This document shows, piece by piece, positions 1-10,965 of a stretch of DNA of 64,000 nt. The position numbers and the translations under genes are program-made. The notes under the pieces were generated by a model that saw only the letters and a program-made list of their open reading frames with translations, was not told the DNA's origin and made no database searches. Positions within the stretch are counted from its first letter, which is position 1; every line of letters begins with the position of its first letter. Origin of the DNA: Boswellia sacra (Eukaryota > Streptophyta > Magnoliopsida > Sapindales > Burseraceae); assembly GCA_013180625.2 (NCBI GenBank), contig SNVD02002577.1:1194501-1258500 (forward strand). Reading direction: 5' to 3'.

Positions 1-2602
1 AAGCTTTGGTAGTTACATCTGTAAAAAGAAGGTGGAACTAACGTTTAATGCTTTATTTCATCAAACTCGAGTCTACATCAAGGAGGACAGATAGAGAATC
101 CTACATTATGATTAACAAAAGGTTGTTAAAAGAGTGTATGGACCAATAAATGTGCAGGATCTTATAAAAATGATGATTGAATATTGGATTAGCGTAACCG
201 ATTGATGAGAAGTTGACGGTGGTTGAACTGTTTGGGGAAGTCTTGGCTTCAAAGTTGGTTTATGGAACAGTCCTAACCCTAAGAAGGGTTACGGGTATGG
301 TGGCCCAAAGCTTGGCTTTCACATCCATATGTTGATTTAATTGGTTTAATGCACTGATTAAAATTACCAAATTGAAGTTGGGCCAAGGACCCACACTTGG
401 AACTTGTTGGGTTGCAAGCTTTTTGGGTTTGGTCGCAGGTGTCTTGTATATTTTTTTCCTAAATTTAAAAAGAGAACCCCCCACCCCTCCACCCACACCC
501 ACAACACCACCACATCCCCCCATCTCCCTCCACCCCACCCCCCACACCCCCCCACCCCCCATCACCCTCCCCCCCCCCCCTCCCTCTTTAAGGGGGCACG
601 AGTAAAGTGCTCAGTTTAAAATAGCTTGTTTTATTATTATGATTTATGCATGATTTCTGGACTACCAAACAATGAGTAGAGATTCAAGTAGATTATCAAA
701 AGGTTAGTCAAGGGTGTTAGCAATGGTGCTGACAAAAACCTTTCAATCCTCAAGTCAATTTCTAGCACACCAAAATCTCTCCAAGAAGAATTTCTAGAGA
801 GATTGGCTCTAAAAATCTAAGAATTTTTTAGGGATAATAAGTTTAGATAAATATGCATAAAGAGACTGTTCATACTTTTGAATAGAGGTCATAAGAGTTT
901 ATGTAAGTATGAAGCAAATCAGCGTGGGATCTAATTGATGAACCCTAATGATGGGCCTCAATAATTGGCCTCTTACGAGTTATTGGATTTGATCAAAGCC
1001 GATTTAAGGATGACCAGGATATTATTGCTATTAAAACTCAGTCAAGTTTGTTCTACATCTCTTAAACAATTAATTGATTTATGACTTATCATAGGAGATG
1101 TTACTCTCTTTCCCTAACGATGACCATTTTAAGACAAATTCGTGTAAGCTATGGTCCAAAGGAAACAACACCTCGTGAGGGCACGAGAATCAAAATCCAT
1201 GTATCAAAATTGTATATTAATATTTTATACGCAATCAATTAGATAAATATTAGGTTTCATTGAAAATATAGATAATGAAAATTAAAAATCACGCATGATT
1301 GGATTTTTTAGAATTGTATTAAAATCTCCTATGATTGTACAAAAGTTTTAGATGAAATCTGGGCAAAAGTTTGTGTTAATTATCTACGACAACTATATTC
1401 TTAACTAGCATGAGAGTAACAAGTCGAGGTCGATTTGATTCATAAAATATCAACAAGTAATATCGAGCTCAAATATCAACAAGTAATATCTAGCATAGTA
1501 TCATTAATAACAAATTTGCCATTTAAAATCATTGGCTGTCCAAAACAAGTCATAGTCATTTCATTTTCTTGCTCGGGAAGAAAGACTTCACATTATGGAT
1601 TGGCTTTAGGAAGATAGTTACAGCGGTGTTGTTCTGGTAACCATTGGCATTGGTTAAACGGATTAGGAGGTGAAAGTGACTCACACCATCTCAAACTTCA
1701 ACTTGCTCAAATAATAGAGAACCAAATTGAACTAATCGGGTCGGCGTCAAACGTAAAGTTTGTGGGTCCTCACTTGACAGTGTTTGATTACATTCAAAGC
1801 ACCCTTGTTGTATCATTGATGAGCTCACGTTATCAACAATTCGCCCAGGGCTCTAGCGATTCTAGAATCAGTAAGGGAAATTACATAATTCTGTTAAGTG
1901 GATCAGGATTAGATTATGATTGTTACACGTTTGGTGCGCGAGCGAGGCTCAAAGTAAGAGGTTTGGTCTACATGGCCACCTGGCTTTGCTCAGCAAGCCA
2001 TGGATTGTAATGTTATGGAATAAAGGATTAGTTCTATTTTCAATAGTTTCTACTGACTTTTGTGATTATTTTAATATAATAAAAGTAAGGAGAATTATAC
2101 GTATAAATGATGGTATCTTTTAATACAAGTTTTTTATACACTATTTTGACCCAAATTTATAATCATTATCTCAATGACTTCATGATGATTGAGATCAAAA
2201 TTTTTTTTAAAAAAAAAAAAACAGAAGTATCTAATATCGTTAACTTATAATGTCTTAACTATTGAATTTGTGGAACGAATGGTTAATATATAATAACCTC
2301 AAGATTACAAGAAACCTAAACAAGGGAAAGAATGAAGTAATTGATATAAAGCTAACATTATTTGTATTGACTTGATAGGTCATAGGTTGGGCATGCCTAA
2401 CTAAGCCTTGGATGGATATGGGCTTTCTTTGGCAAAATTACTAGGATCGTTCTCATTTCAAAAACCAGGATGAATAATTTAATGTGAAATCCACATAACT
2501 CGAAACCAGAAACTAGAAAACAACAGAACCTACCACCAATAAATTTTGATCACTTTTTCTTCGCTTATCAACATCTTAAGGCCAAGAAACTCCTCAGACT
2601 CC
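1..2602. other. Intergenic region, no supported gene
   Basis: No open frame here resembles a known protein, and the short frames present (about 60-100 codons) look like chance. The only distinctive structure is a C-rich, nearly pure pyrimidine/A tract at about 474-592, listed separately. The last 50 bases hold the promoter of the downstream stress-protein gene. Confidence 0.6.
474..592. repeat. C-rich low-complexity tract (G-rich on minus strand)
   Basis: About 120 bases composed mostly of runs of 3-12 C separated by A or T, for example around 541-592. The opposite strand therefore carries many runs of three or more G with short loops, which fits the G-quadruplex pattern; the C strand could form an i-motif. 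The open frames through it are proline/histidine or glycine/tryptophan rich because of composition, not because they are genes. Confidence 0.8.
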
Positions 2603-2610
2603 TATATATA
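2603..2610 (+). promoter_or_regulatory. Putative TATA box of the USP gene
   Basis: TATATATA about 45-52 bases upstream of the ATG at 2655. This would put transcription start at about 2635, giving a very short leader. The call rests on motif and position only. Confidence 0.5.
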
Positions 2611-2654
2611 TCAATCGCTAAGCAAAAAAAAGTTTCAAGTTCATTACAACTACA

Positions 2655-3517
2655 ATGGAAGTTGTGAACATGAAGAGGAAAGAGGGCAAGATCGTGGTGG
2701 CTGTGGATGAAAGTGAGGAGAGCATGTATGCACTTTCATGGTGTCTCAACAACCTATTTTCACAGAACGACAACAATACCCTTGTCCTCCTCTATGTGAA
2801 ACCTCCACCTCCTGTCTACTCTTCCTTCGATGCTGCAGGTTAGTCAATTAATGATCTTCTCAGTGACCTTCTCTTTCTTCCGTTACAGAAGAGAAGACCA
2901 CCGTGTCTATTTCTAGTTCTATGAAGTGGGTTTCTGTCATCGTTTAACTAGATTCTTCGTGTGAGAAGACCACCGTGTTTATTTCTAGTTCTATGACGTG
3001 GGTTTATGTCATCGTTTAACTAGATTCTTCATGTGATAGGATATCTGTTATCTGATGACATGATCGGGGCCATGGAAAAATACGGTAGTGAATTGGCGCA
3101 TTCAGTGATGCAAAGAGCTGAAGCTGTGTACAGGAACTTCGATGCCACTGTAAGTTTCTTCACTTACACTTGTTGTCTTGTACAAACTTTTTCCCTTTTA
3201 GTACATGTTCATGACATTTATGGTTTGTTTACAGATAAATGTGGAGAGAGTGGTTGGATCTGGAGATGCAAAGGATGTAATATGTGGTACCGTGGAGAAA
3301 CTCAAAGCTGACAGCTTGATAATGGGAAGCCATGGTTACGGTTTCATCAAGAGGTATAACCAAAACCAATACTCTAAGTCAGTTATACTAATCCATCAGT
3401 ATTTTATTATGCTTTCCTTGTAAATTTTACAGGGCTCTGTTAGGAAGTGTGAGTGATTATTGTGCCAAGCATGTCAAGTGTCCTGTGGTAATCGTCAAAT
3501 ATCCAGAGGAGAACTAG
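2655..3517 (+). CDS. Universal stress protein (UspA domain), 4 exons, 165 aa
   Basis: Exons 2655-2838, 3040-3149, 3235-3353 and 3433-3517 join into one 165-residue frame; all introns are GT-AG. The protein is a single UspA domain: beta-strand 'KIVVAVDESEES' near residue 11 and the ATP-binding signature G-2x-G-9x-G-S in 'GSHGYGFIKRALLGS' near residues 130-145, split between exons 3 and 4. This places it among plant USPs of the nucleotide-binding type. These small soluble proteins bind ATP or AMP and are linked to drought, hypoxia and oxidative stress; the exact role here is unknown. Length is typical for the family. Intron 1 contains a 72-bp tandem duplication ending near its acceptor, and the end of exon 4 is duplicated just after the stop. 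The start at 2655 is the first ATG after the TATA box; a second in-frame Met is six codons in. Confidence 0.9.
2891..3034. repeat. 72-bp tandem duplication in USP intron 1
   Basis: Two near-identical copies, 2891-2962 and 2963-3034, each starting GAGAAGACCACCGTGT and ending TTCTTC(G/A)TGTGA. The second copy ends just before the splice acceptor at 3038-3039, so the duplication doubles the pyrimidine-rich 3' part of the intron. Only a few bases differ between the copies, so the event is recent. Confidence 0.9.
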
Positions 3518-3615
3518 GAATTTTTTTTTTTTTAATCATAAATATGTGTCCTGTGGTAATCGTCAAATATCCAGAGGATAACTAGGAATTTTTTTTTTCT
3601 TTTAATCATAAATAT
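3479..3615. repeat. 68-bp tandem duplication across the USP stop codon
   Basis: Copy 1 (about 3479-3546) holds the last codons of the USP gene, its TAG stop and a poly-T run; copy 2 (about 3547-3615) repeats the same sequence. Copy 2 still encodes the same C-terminal residues with one Glu-to-Asp change and the same stop, but lies in the 3' untranslated region. Confidence 0.9.
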
Positions 3616-5452
3616 GTAGGCGATCCACTGCACTTGCATAATCCAATGTATAACTCTTTCGATCTGATTCCAACCATACCGCAATTTATTCGGGTTCCTA
3701 GATTGATCTGTTCTGTTGTAGTTTCACCAACGTATAATGAGGTGCTTAGTTATCTGACACGTGTTCTACTCTTAGCCGGAGAAGTTTATATCAGCTAGCT
3801 TGAGGGGGCACATTCTAGGAAAGAACTTTCCTCTATTATGGAGGAGGGAAGTTACGATTTAGCGAAGCTTTTGAAGTCCCAGACGCAAAGCAATGAGGGA
3901 AGGCCAAATTTGAACCAAACAATGAAATAAAAATCCAGACCAAAAATACGTAAAAGCTCTAGGACGAAGGAAATACCCTTTCTCTACCTAAACAACAAAT
4001 GAAACAATTCCCAACGAGTCAACTTCTTTTTTTTTTTTTTTTAAAAAAAAGGCACTTCTTTTCTCAAACACCACAGCTGAGTCAAATAGAATTACTGAAA
4101 ACCTAAGGGAAAGTTAAATATGGCCAAACAACCAAACACCTGACCTGCTAGTGGTAGAAATGAACAGAAGCATTTTTATCAACTGCATTTTTTCAAACAA
4201 GGCAAGAACCGCCTAAATGACACAAGGAAGCGTCTTCAAAAACAATTTGATTCCACTAGTTCTCAATTCGAAAGCAGGTTACTTCACCAAGAAAACCAAC
4301 AACGTTTTTGTTATTAATGCCAGGGGCCTTTCTAAGCTCTCATCGAATCCAAAAATAAACTTGCTTACATAGTTCGTCTGGTAAAATCACTTCTTTCTCT
4401 CTTGGGCCTTATATCATAACCATTTGCAAGGCCCCCAGAAAAACCCAGAGCCCAAATTTAAAGCTGGCAATTTCTTTGCCAATGTCCAAAACTAAGGAAC
4501 TTCAGACAGAGAGTAACTGGAAATGGTAGTTGAAAACACAATTTCGGTGCACTATTAACTTCTAGGTATCTTGCTAAAATGAGTCCAGTTATGTAGTCAA
4601 CTATAATTAGAATTAAGAGCATTCATTCCTAAGTAATAGAAAGTCCCAATAATACTAAATATCAGCACTTCTTTTCAATTAATGATTGGCATTTATCTCA
4701 CACAGTTGGTACTCCCAAAGAGTTCTAAAGCTATTTTAAATTTTCCATAACTTCCGTATCAGAAACCAATAATCGCTTCCATGGGTACATAGCAAAATTT
4801 TCTCAATCAGCAGAAGAAAAATTATAAAGGAAGCAGCTGCATACATAAAGGATAAATCAAATGATCAAGTCTGAAGCAAGATAATACACATCTACGTAAA
4901 CAGTTATGTTATATCTCTTCATTATGCAAAACTCCTGTATTAGAAAGTCAGAAGAGTGTAATCATCCTTCTAGTTAGAAGTTTTATTCATCTAAACCTGC
5001 AGTTTCTCCCAAACAAGTCAAAAGGGACAGTGCAAGCACAAATAAGATCAATCTTTTAACAGTAAAAATTTACTAAATTCCCAACAACTAACAATGCCCC
5101 AATTCTCCACCAGCAAATCATCGTACCTATACAAAAATTCCCATTAAACTTTTCCAGACTACATTACACATTTTAATTATATTCCAACCCCTTAAGACAA
5201 GTAAACCAAGCATGACATCTAGCTTATTTGCAATATAGAATCATTGATATCAGATACAACCACAGCATTGGCAAGCAAAATGAAGCCTAAAATAACTGCA
5301 GGGCAAACAATTTAGATAATATCTGAAAAAAACCATAATTGCAAAATTTTTTACAATACTTACTGTCAATTGAATCTGGATTGATCACATCACTAGGTGT
5401 ATCGTACCAAAAAAAAAAAAAATAGCACAAATAATAACTTGCAACTCAGTGT
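3616..5452. other. Intergenic region between USP and eL29
   Basis: Both convergent genes end into this 1.8-kb AT-rich stretch, so it holds their 3' regions. There is a poly-T/poly-A tract at about 4027-4050 and a poly-A run at about 5409-5422. I see no coding frame, RNA gene or transposon ends. Confidence 0.6.
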
Positions 5453-5718
5453 TTACTCTTCAGCCGCAGATCCGCCGTCCTTCTTGTTATGCTTCCTCGC
5501 GTACCTCTGGTTTCTCAAAAACTTGGGATCCATCTACATTATGAAGAAGTAAACAATTAATACAAGATTGGTTAAATAGATAGAACCAAACGAGATATCA
5601 AGAAGAATATACGTACCCCTTTGGTGGAAGTGTGCCTATGCTTTCTAGGTTTCTTGATACCGTTTTTGTGAGCCTTGTACGACTGGTTATGGGCAGTGTG
5701 GTTCTTTGACTTGGCCAT
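5453..5718 (-). CDS. RPL29: 60S ribosomal protein eL29, 2 exons, 60 aa
   Basis: Exon 1 is 5718-5617 (34 codons) and exon 2 is 5533-5453 (26 codons plus TAA), separated by an 83-bp GT-AG intron that falls between codons. The product begins [20 protein letters not shown] and continues with the basic, lysine/histidine-rich sequence and the '[17 protein letters not shown]' block that define eL29. It is a small structural protein of the cytosolic large ribosomal subunit. Length (60 residues) is the usual plant size, so the model is complete. Each exon falls below the usual ORF length cut-off, which makes the gene easy to miss. A telo-box lies about 50 bp upstream, typical of plant ribosomal protein genes. 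Confidence 0.97.
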
Positions 5719-5767
5719 TTCTCTGAGTTATGCCCCAACTTAACAATACTTCGCGCAGGTGTTAGGA

Positions 5768-5776
5768 TTAGGGTTT
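5768..5776 (-). promoter_or_regulatory. Telo-box (AAACCCTAA) of the eL29 gene
   Basis: On the minus strand the sequence reads AAACCCTAA, the interstitial telomere motif common near the transcription start of plant ribosomal protein and other translation genes. It lies 50-58 bases before the eL29 ATG. Motif and position support the call; binding is inferred. Confidence 0.7.
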
Positions 5777-6101
5777 GGGACTCTACCGTAGAATGGACTA
5801 ACAAGAGAATCGGTATTTAACCCCGGTCTCTATGTAATATTTTCGTTTACTTGACACCTAAATTTTATCGAAATTATAGAAAACCCCAAAAAAATTGGAT
5901 TTGTAATGGGGAATTTTTTAAACAATATAGCATTTTGTCACCCATTACTAAAAGAAAAAAAAAACGCTTAGAACAAGAAATAAAAAATTTTGTTGCAATA
6001 ATCTTTTTCAGTATTGTGCTTTATAAGAATTTTGCAAGCGGGAGAGTTTTCTATTAATTGATAAGGGATTTTTTTTTAACGAGTCAAAACCTGTACTCTA
6101 G

Positions 6102-6128
6102 TACAATATATATATATATATATATATA
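6102..6128. repeat. (AT)n microsatellite
   Basis: About 13 AT units in AT-rich intergenic DNA between eL29 and SAR1. Confidence 0.9.
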
Positions 6129-6199
6129 ATTAACCACGATCAGAAACTTTCGTCAGCGATTGCAAAAAAATTAGCATAGGATAAGGAACTAAAAACTTT

Positions 6200-7425
6200 T
6201 GGCAAGACTTAAGCAATTGAAAACTTCAATGGCTTGAATTATACATTAAACCTCAAAAAGTAAATAAAGTCCCTCAACGAAAAATTCTGTCCCTAAATAA
6301 TGCATAATAGTCATTTATTATGTATGGTTTTGAGAAAAAATTTGAAGTCATTTAGAAAATTATACCTTAATAAATAATTTTTGTATGACGGTTGTAATTT
6401 CAATTGTTTAAAATTTTGTTCGGGAATGAAAAACAAGTATAACTCTCCAACAAAAATTTTTAACAACGAATAACCCCTACTAGCTAGCTAGTATGCCCAG
6501 TTATGTAGTAGAACTTGGAGTTAGATAAAAAATAAAAAAAAAAAAACATTGTTTTAATAAATGATACTTAACTCATACTAAGTACTAACCAATTCGTCTG
6601 CCTAGTTTTGAGATAAAACTGAGGAGTCATTTAGGAAACTTTACCTTATTAAAGAGCATTTTGTTAACCAGTTGTAATTTAAATCACTTTGATGAATAAT
6701 ATGTCATGAAAAGTAAATATGGGTGTGTTTGTTTTCATTTTTTGAGTGTTTATTTTCAAAATTTAGTAAGAATATAAAATCGATTTTTAATTTTTTTGAA
6801 TTTTAAAAATGATATGAGATTGATATTAATTTAAAATATATCGATAAATGTTTGTTTTCATAAAATAAATTATGAATTTGAAAACGAACAACGCAGCTAT
6901 TATAACTAGTTTTAAGATAGAATTTAATGTCAATTAAGAAAATTTGTCTTAATAATGATTTCTTTTTGTTTATTGCAATTGTAATTTCAACAATCTCGAT
7001 AGCACATTAAGCCACGACAAGCAAATTTAGTCCCTTAATAAAAATCCTAAATGACCCAAACTAGGTGTCTCGTATTTCTTTTGAGGTAGAACATGGACTC
7101 AATAAGAAAATTTTATATTAATAAAAAAATTATTTTTACCTTGATTGTAATTTCTATGGCTTCAATTGTATATTAATCTATGAGAAGTGAATAGGATCTT
7201 CTTGTATATCCCATATTGACACGAAACTTTTAAACAGTCGAAAATTAATTTTATGAGAAATATTGTCGATCTTGATTGTAATTCAATTGTTTAAATAGTG
7301 TTTTCAGCCATGAAAAAAAAAAAGCAAATACAGTTCCATAACAAAAATTTTAATCTCAAATAAGTTTTGAAGTAGAATTAGGAATTTATTAGGAAAATTT
7401 ATCGTAAAAAAGATGATTTTTTTTT
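6200..7425. repeat. Degenerate tandem repeat array upstream of SAR1
   Basis: One motif recurs in order at irregular spacing: a 'TTTTGAG-TAGAA' block, an 'AGGAAAATTTATCTTAATAAA' block, a 'GGTTGTAATTTCAATTG' block, and a block of the type 'GAAAAGCAAATA-AGTCCCT-AACAAAAATTTTAA'. The TTGTAATTT block is visible near 6388, 6671, 6978, 7144 and 7273. Copies are heavily diverged and differ in length (about 130-310 bp), so this is an old array. A MITE-like segment interrupts it at 6721-6894. Confidence 0.7.
6721..6894. mobile_element. Candidate MITE (about 174 bp)
   Basis: The segment begins GGGTGTGTTTGTTTTC and ends GAAAACGAACAACGC, so the ends are imperfect inverted repeats. It interrupts the degenerate repeat array. 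I cannot see a clear target-site duplication, so the boundaries and family (hAT-like by end sequence) are tentative. Confidence 0.45.
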
Positions 7426-7586
7426 TCCCTTCTACGATCATTCCTTGATTTAACGGCTGTAAAGTTTGGCACTGCGAACAGCAGAGGGTGATAATCACCC
7501 AAAAACTTGGAAGTGCAGATGGAAACTCTCCCTCAGAGGCAAACATAATAACAAAAACAAAACGACGTCATCGACCATAGAAAGGT

Positions 7587-7592
7587 TGGGCC
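7587..7592 (+). promoter_or_regulatory. Site II-type TGGGCC element upstream of SAR1
   Basis: TGGGCC (inside TTGGGCCCA) lies about 240 bases before the SAR1 ATG, in the likely proximal promoter or leader. Such elements bind TCP factors in promoters of housekeeping and growth genes. A GACGTCA-type bZIP core is nearby at about 7564-7570. No TATA box is evident. Motif-based only. Confidence 0.4.
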
Positions 7593-7832
7593 CAGCGGCA
7601 AGCAAGATCCACCTCATGAAAATGTCAATTTAACCCAAGAGTCTCTGCTGTTCCACCATTTAGCTTTGCTTATCTAGGGTCAAAATTAAATGCTACTATT
7701 TCTTTTCTGCTTAGTTGAAACCGAACCGAGGCCTTGAATTGGACGATCTGGTTCTGGTTCTTTCTCGGGCTTAGATCGTCGTTAATCCAAGCTCGATCCA
7801 TCGTCGTTTTTCTCCTGATATAATAATAGACC

Positions 7833-10296
7833 ATGTTTCTCCTTGACTGGTTCTACGGCGTCTTGGCCTCACTCGGTCTGTGGCAGAAAGAGGCCAAGAT
7901 CTTGTTTCTTGGCCTCGATAATGCTGGAAAAACCACCTTGCTCCACATGTTGAAAGATGAGGTCACTTTTCTTTTCATCTTCATCTTCTATTTTCGTGCG
8001 ATCTTGTTTCTCAATTTTATGTGTGTATTGATATAATATATCATTTCGTTAGTTGTTGAGAAGTGATTGAACTAGACTTTAGGATCTTAGATAGAACTTT
8101 GATAAATAGAATTTGCCGCTTAACTGAATCTTATACAATCTTATTTGACTGGAATTTGAAACGGCATAAACAGCAAGATTTGCGTATATTTTTTTAGCTT
8201 TTTATTTTTTATTTTTTTTTATAATGTTAGTATCTGATTGGTTCCCTGGAAAACTTAATAATTTAATTACCTGAAGAATTCCACTGCGCTTAGTTGGAAT
8301 CCTGAAGTTAAAACTATAAACATTTATGCTTTCTAATTCTACGAGACATTGGAGTTTTGTTTTATGTTGAAATACTTGGTCTTCAATTGAGTTCAGAGAC
8401 TGGTCCAGCATCAGCCAACGCAGTATCCCACCTCGGAGGAGCTTAGTATTGGAAAAATTAAATTCAAAGCATTCGATTTGGGAGGTCATCAGATTGCTCG
8501 CAGAGTCTGGAAGGATTACTATGCCAAGGTAAGTTGCAGCTAAACTCAGCTTAGTTTAGTTCTATCGTAATTCACATCTCCTCTCAATAGCTCAAGTTAG
8601 TCAACTTTTTTTCACTATTGGGATTTGGGATGAATGATAGGAGTATCCATTGGGTTGTCTTCCTATGTTCAGCATGCGTCAGCTTCATTCTTAATTCAAT
8701 AAAATGTAATTTTTCTTTCTATGCAATTATGTAGTTTCTGCTTATTTCTAACTTGTTATTGATTGGATTCAGTAGTTTCTTTTTATGCTCAAGTTTGTCA
8801 ATAAACTATTTCCATTGACATCAAATCCTCATATGAAGAAGTTCTGAATCAAAACTGCATTTTTTTTTTTAATGCAAGGTTAGCCAGCTGCTTGTACTTT
8901 CCCCCCTGCCTTATGATATGAAAGATACAGAGGAAAAATCCATTCATTAATGATGTCTCTCTGTGTGTGTGTGTTTTTATTTTTAAACTTTGATAATCTC
9001 TTAGGTAATAATAATCAGGATTGATTTTGTTTGGAAGGTCTTTTGCATGAGGTTCAGCTTATATACATGCTCAAGAAAGGCCTTTTGCCGTTAACTGTCT
9101 TTAGTTGTGGCCCATTGAAAGTTACAAGGCTTTTGCCTTGAGGTTTTATCTAATGCATAGAATTATGAATCTCTTGCATGGAAAATATTAAAACAATATT
9201 AAATAGGATTGAGACTTGGAGCAAGATCTAGCTTAAAGTACCTTTTCTAATCCATTTTAGATTATCATTGGTTACTTTCAGTTTTGTAATTTGTGTTGTC
9301 TTATGGTATGTTATTACTTGTAATTTTCCATCCATTTGCAGAGCATTTCTTAATTATGTGATATTGGCATATCCATGAGTTCACAGAATCACAACTATAC
9401 AGGTGGCATCTTGTGTTTTAACTGCTTGCTGACTTTTGAGGCGGTGTTAATGTTGTTCATGTTTAAGCTAAAGAGTACTTTGTGTTTAAGTGCTCTAGGA
9501 CTGGTTGGGGTGAGGTTAACATGGTTTTCTCTGCTACCTCTTGTGGATGCCCTGACAATGCGTTTATTCTTGGGCAGCCAAGTTGTTTTATGAGCTTGGT
9601 TGGCTCTAATTTCCTTGTACTTCATTGCTTGGTGTTGTTTGCTATCTTGTGTGTTGATTGCTTTATTCCATGGGAGCTTGGTTATCGTGCCAGTTTCCCT
9701 TAAAAACAGTCTTCATCTTTAATATGTTATTTAACTTCTTTTTATGAAATGAATCTATATCTTAGCTACCCTTTTAGTTTCTCATGAAAGTATTTTTAGT
9801 ATCCTTTCCCTCTATAAAGCAGGTTTTGCTGTGGATGACTAGTGTCAAAGTGCCTTCCATCCATTTATTTTCTACTACATTTCCATGGGACAACAGAGTT
9901 GCATGTTATGTATATTTGACTTCTCATCACTGCAGGTAAATACTACTAATTTGTGTGGTTTGATGTGTTTTACAGGTGGATGCCGTGGTATACTTGGTGG
10001 ATGCCTATGACAAAGAAAGGTTTGCAGAATCAAAGAAAGAACTGGATGCACTCCTTTCTGACGAGGCATTGGCCAATGTTCCTTTTCTTGTGCTAGGAAA
10101 CAAGATTGACATCCCATATGCGGCCTCGGAGGATGAGTTACGTTTCCACCTTGGCCTGACAAATTTCACAACTGGCAAGGGGAAGGTTAATCTAGCGGAC
10201 ACGAATGTGCGTCCACTAGAGGTGTTCATGTGCAGTATCGTACGCAAAATGGGATATGGTGATGGCTTCAAATGGCTCTCTCAATACATCAAGTAG
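7833..10296 (+). CDS. SAR1: SAR1 small GTPase (COPII coat assembly), 3 exons, 193 aa
   Basis: Coding exons 7833-7961, 8397-8528 and 9976-10296 give exactly 193 residues, the normal SAR1 length; introns are GT-AG and phase 0. SAR1 recruits Sec23/24 to ER exit sites and starts COPII budding. Visible features: N-terminal amphipathic membrane helix '[17 protein letters not shown]'; P-loop 'GLDNAGKT' near residues 27-34; switch I Thr in 'QPTQYPT'; switch II 'DLGGH' with Asp70 and the GTPase-critical His74; 'NKID' at 129-132 for guanine specificity; 'CSI' near the C-terminus. It lacks N-terminal myristoylation (no Gly2), as expected for SAR1 rather than ARF. Intron 2 is about 1.45 kb and contains a (TG)n run near 8960. 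The product is near-identical to other plant SAR1 proteins as I know them. Confidence 0.97.
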
Positions 10297-10957
10297 GGTA
10301 ATGGTAGGTAGTGTGTTAGGAAGATGTATTGCAGATCCCAAAACCCCAATCCCATCCCACTACGTCTCATCTCACCCAAAAAATTGTATCCGTCTCCTTG
10401 TTTGAACTAGTTTGTTAGTGGGATTTAAACTGGAAGTACTGTGTTTTGAATCTGTGTGGAAGATGTTGCTACTCTGTAAAATCTACCCGTGGTAGCAGAT
10501 CTTGATCTGGTATTGCTGTAGTTTGTCATATTATTACCATCTATTGGATATATGCGGTAGAGCAGAAATTTCTTTTTATGATTGTCTTATTCTATAATTG
10601 GTCTTTGCAGAAGCCAGAATATATGGTTCATTTTAAGCTCAAATAATTCATCCCTTCTATGTGTCTTCCCACACAATGGTTCTTTTCGCTTTTTAGGGAG
10701 TTTGGTTGTTTCCCCCACATAGTTGGGTATTGCAGATCATGGTAGTCATCTAGAAAAATTGAAGGATAAATATCCAATAAATACATTTATATACGTCAAT
10801 ACTCAACTCAACCCAAGATGAATTCTAGTTTTTGTTTCTTGCAACAAGCGGCCGCTAGACCTCGATAAGATTGTATGAACAATACCAAATTGCGAATCTT
10901 GCCTTCTGGTATCTGCGCTGCACGAATTCTCGAAGTCATTGATTATATCATAAATCA
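10297..10957. other. SAR1 3' region
   Basis: The first 300 bases or so are probably the SAR1 3' untranslated region. Nothing else is recognisable, apart from a GCGGCCGC octamer at about 10848 that is not linked to any element. Confidence 0.5.
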
Positions 10958-10965
10958 GTTGAAGT

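Noticed and set aside
1..6. AAGCTT at the first base, suggesting a clone end
   Set aside because: A single six-base site at a window edge has no weight on its own.
1435..2123. Several 60-80-codon frames before the USP gene
   Set aside because: Low-complexity or arbitrary composition, overlapping each other, with no protein resemblance.
10846..10855. GCGGCCGC octamer (NotI site) as a sign of vector sequence
   Set aside because: Flanking sequence is ordinary AT-rich plant DNA and shows no vector backbone; a single 8-mer can occur by chance.
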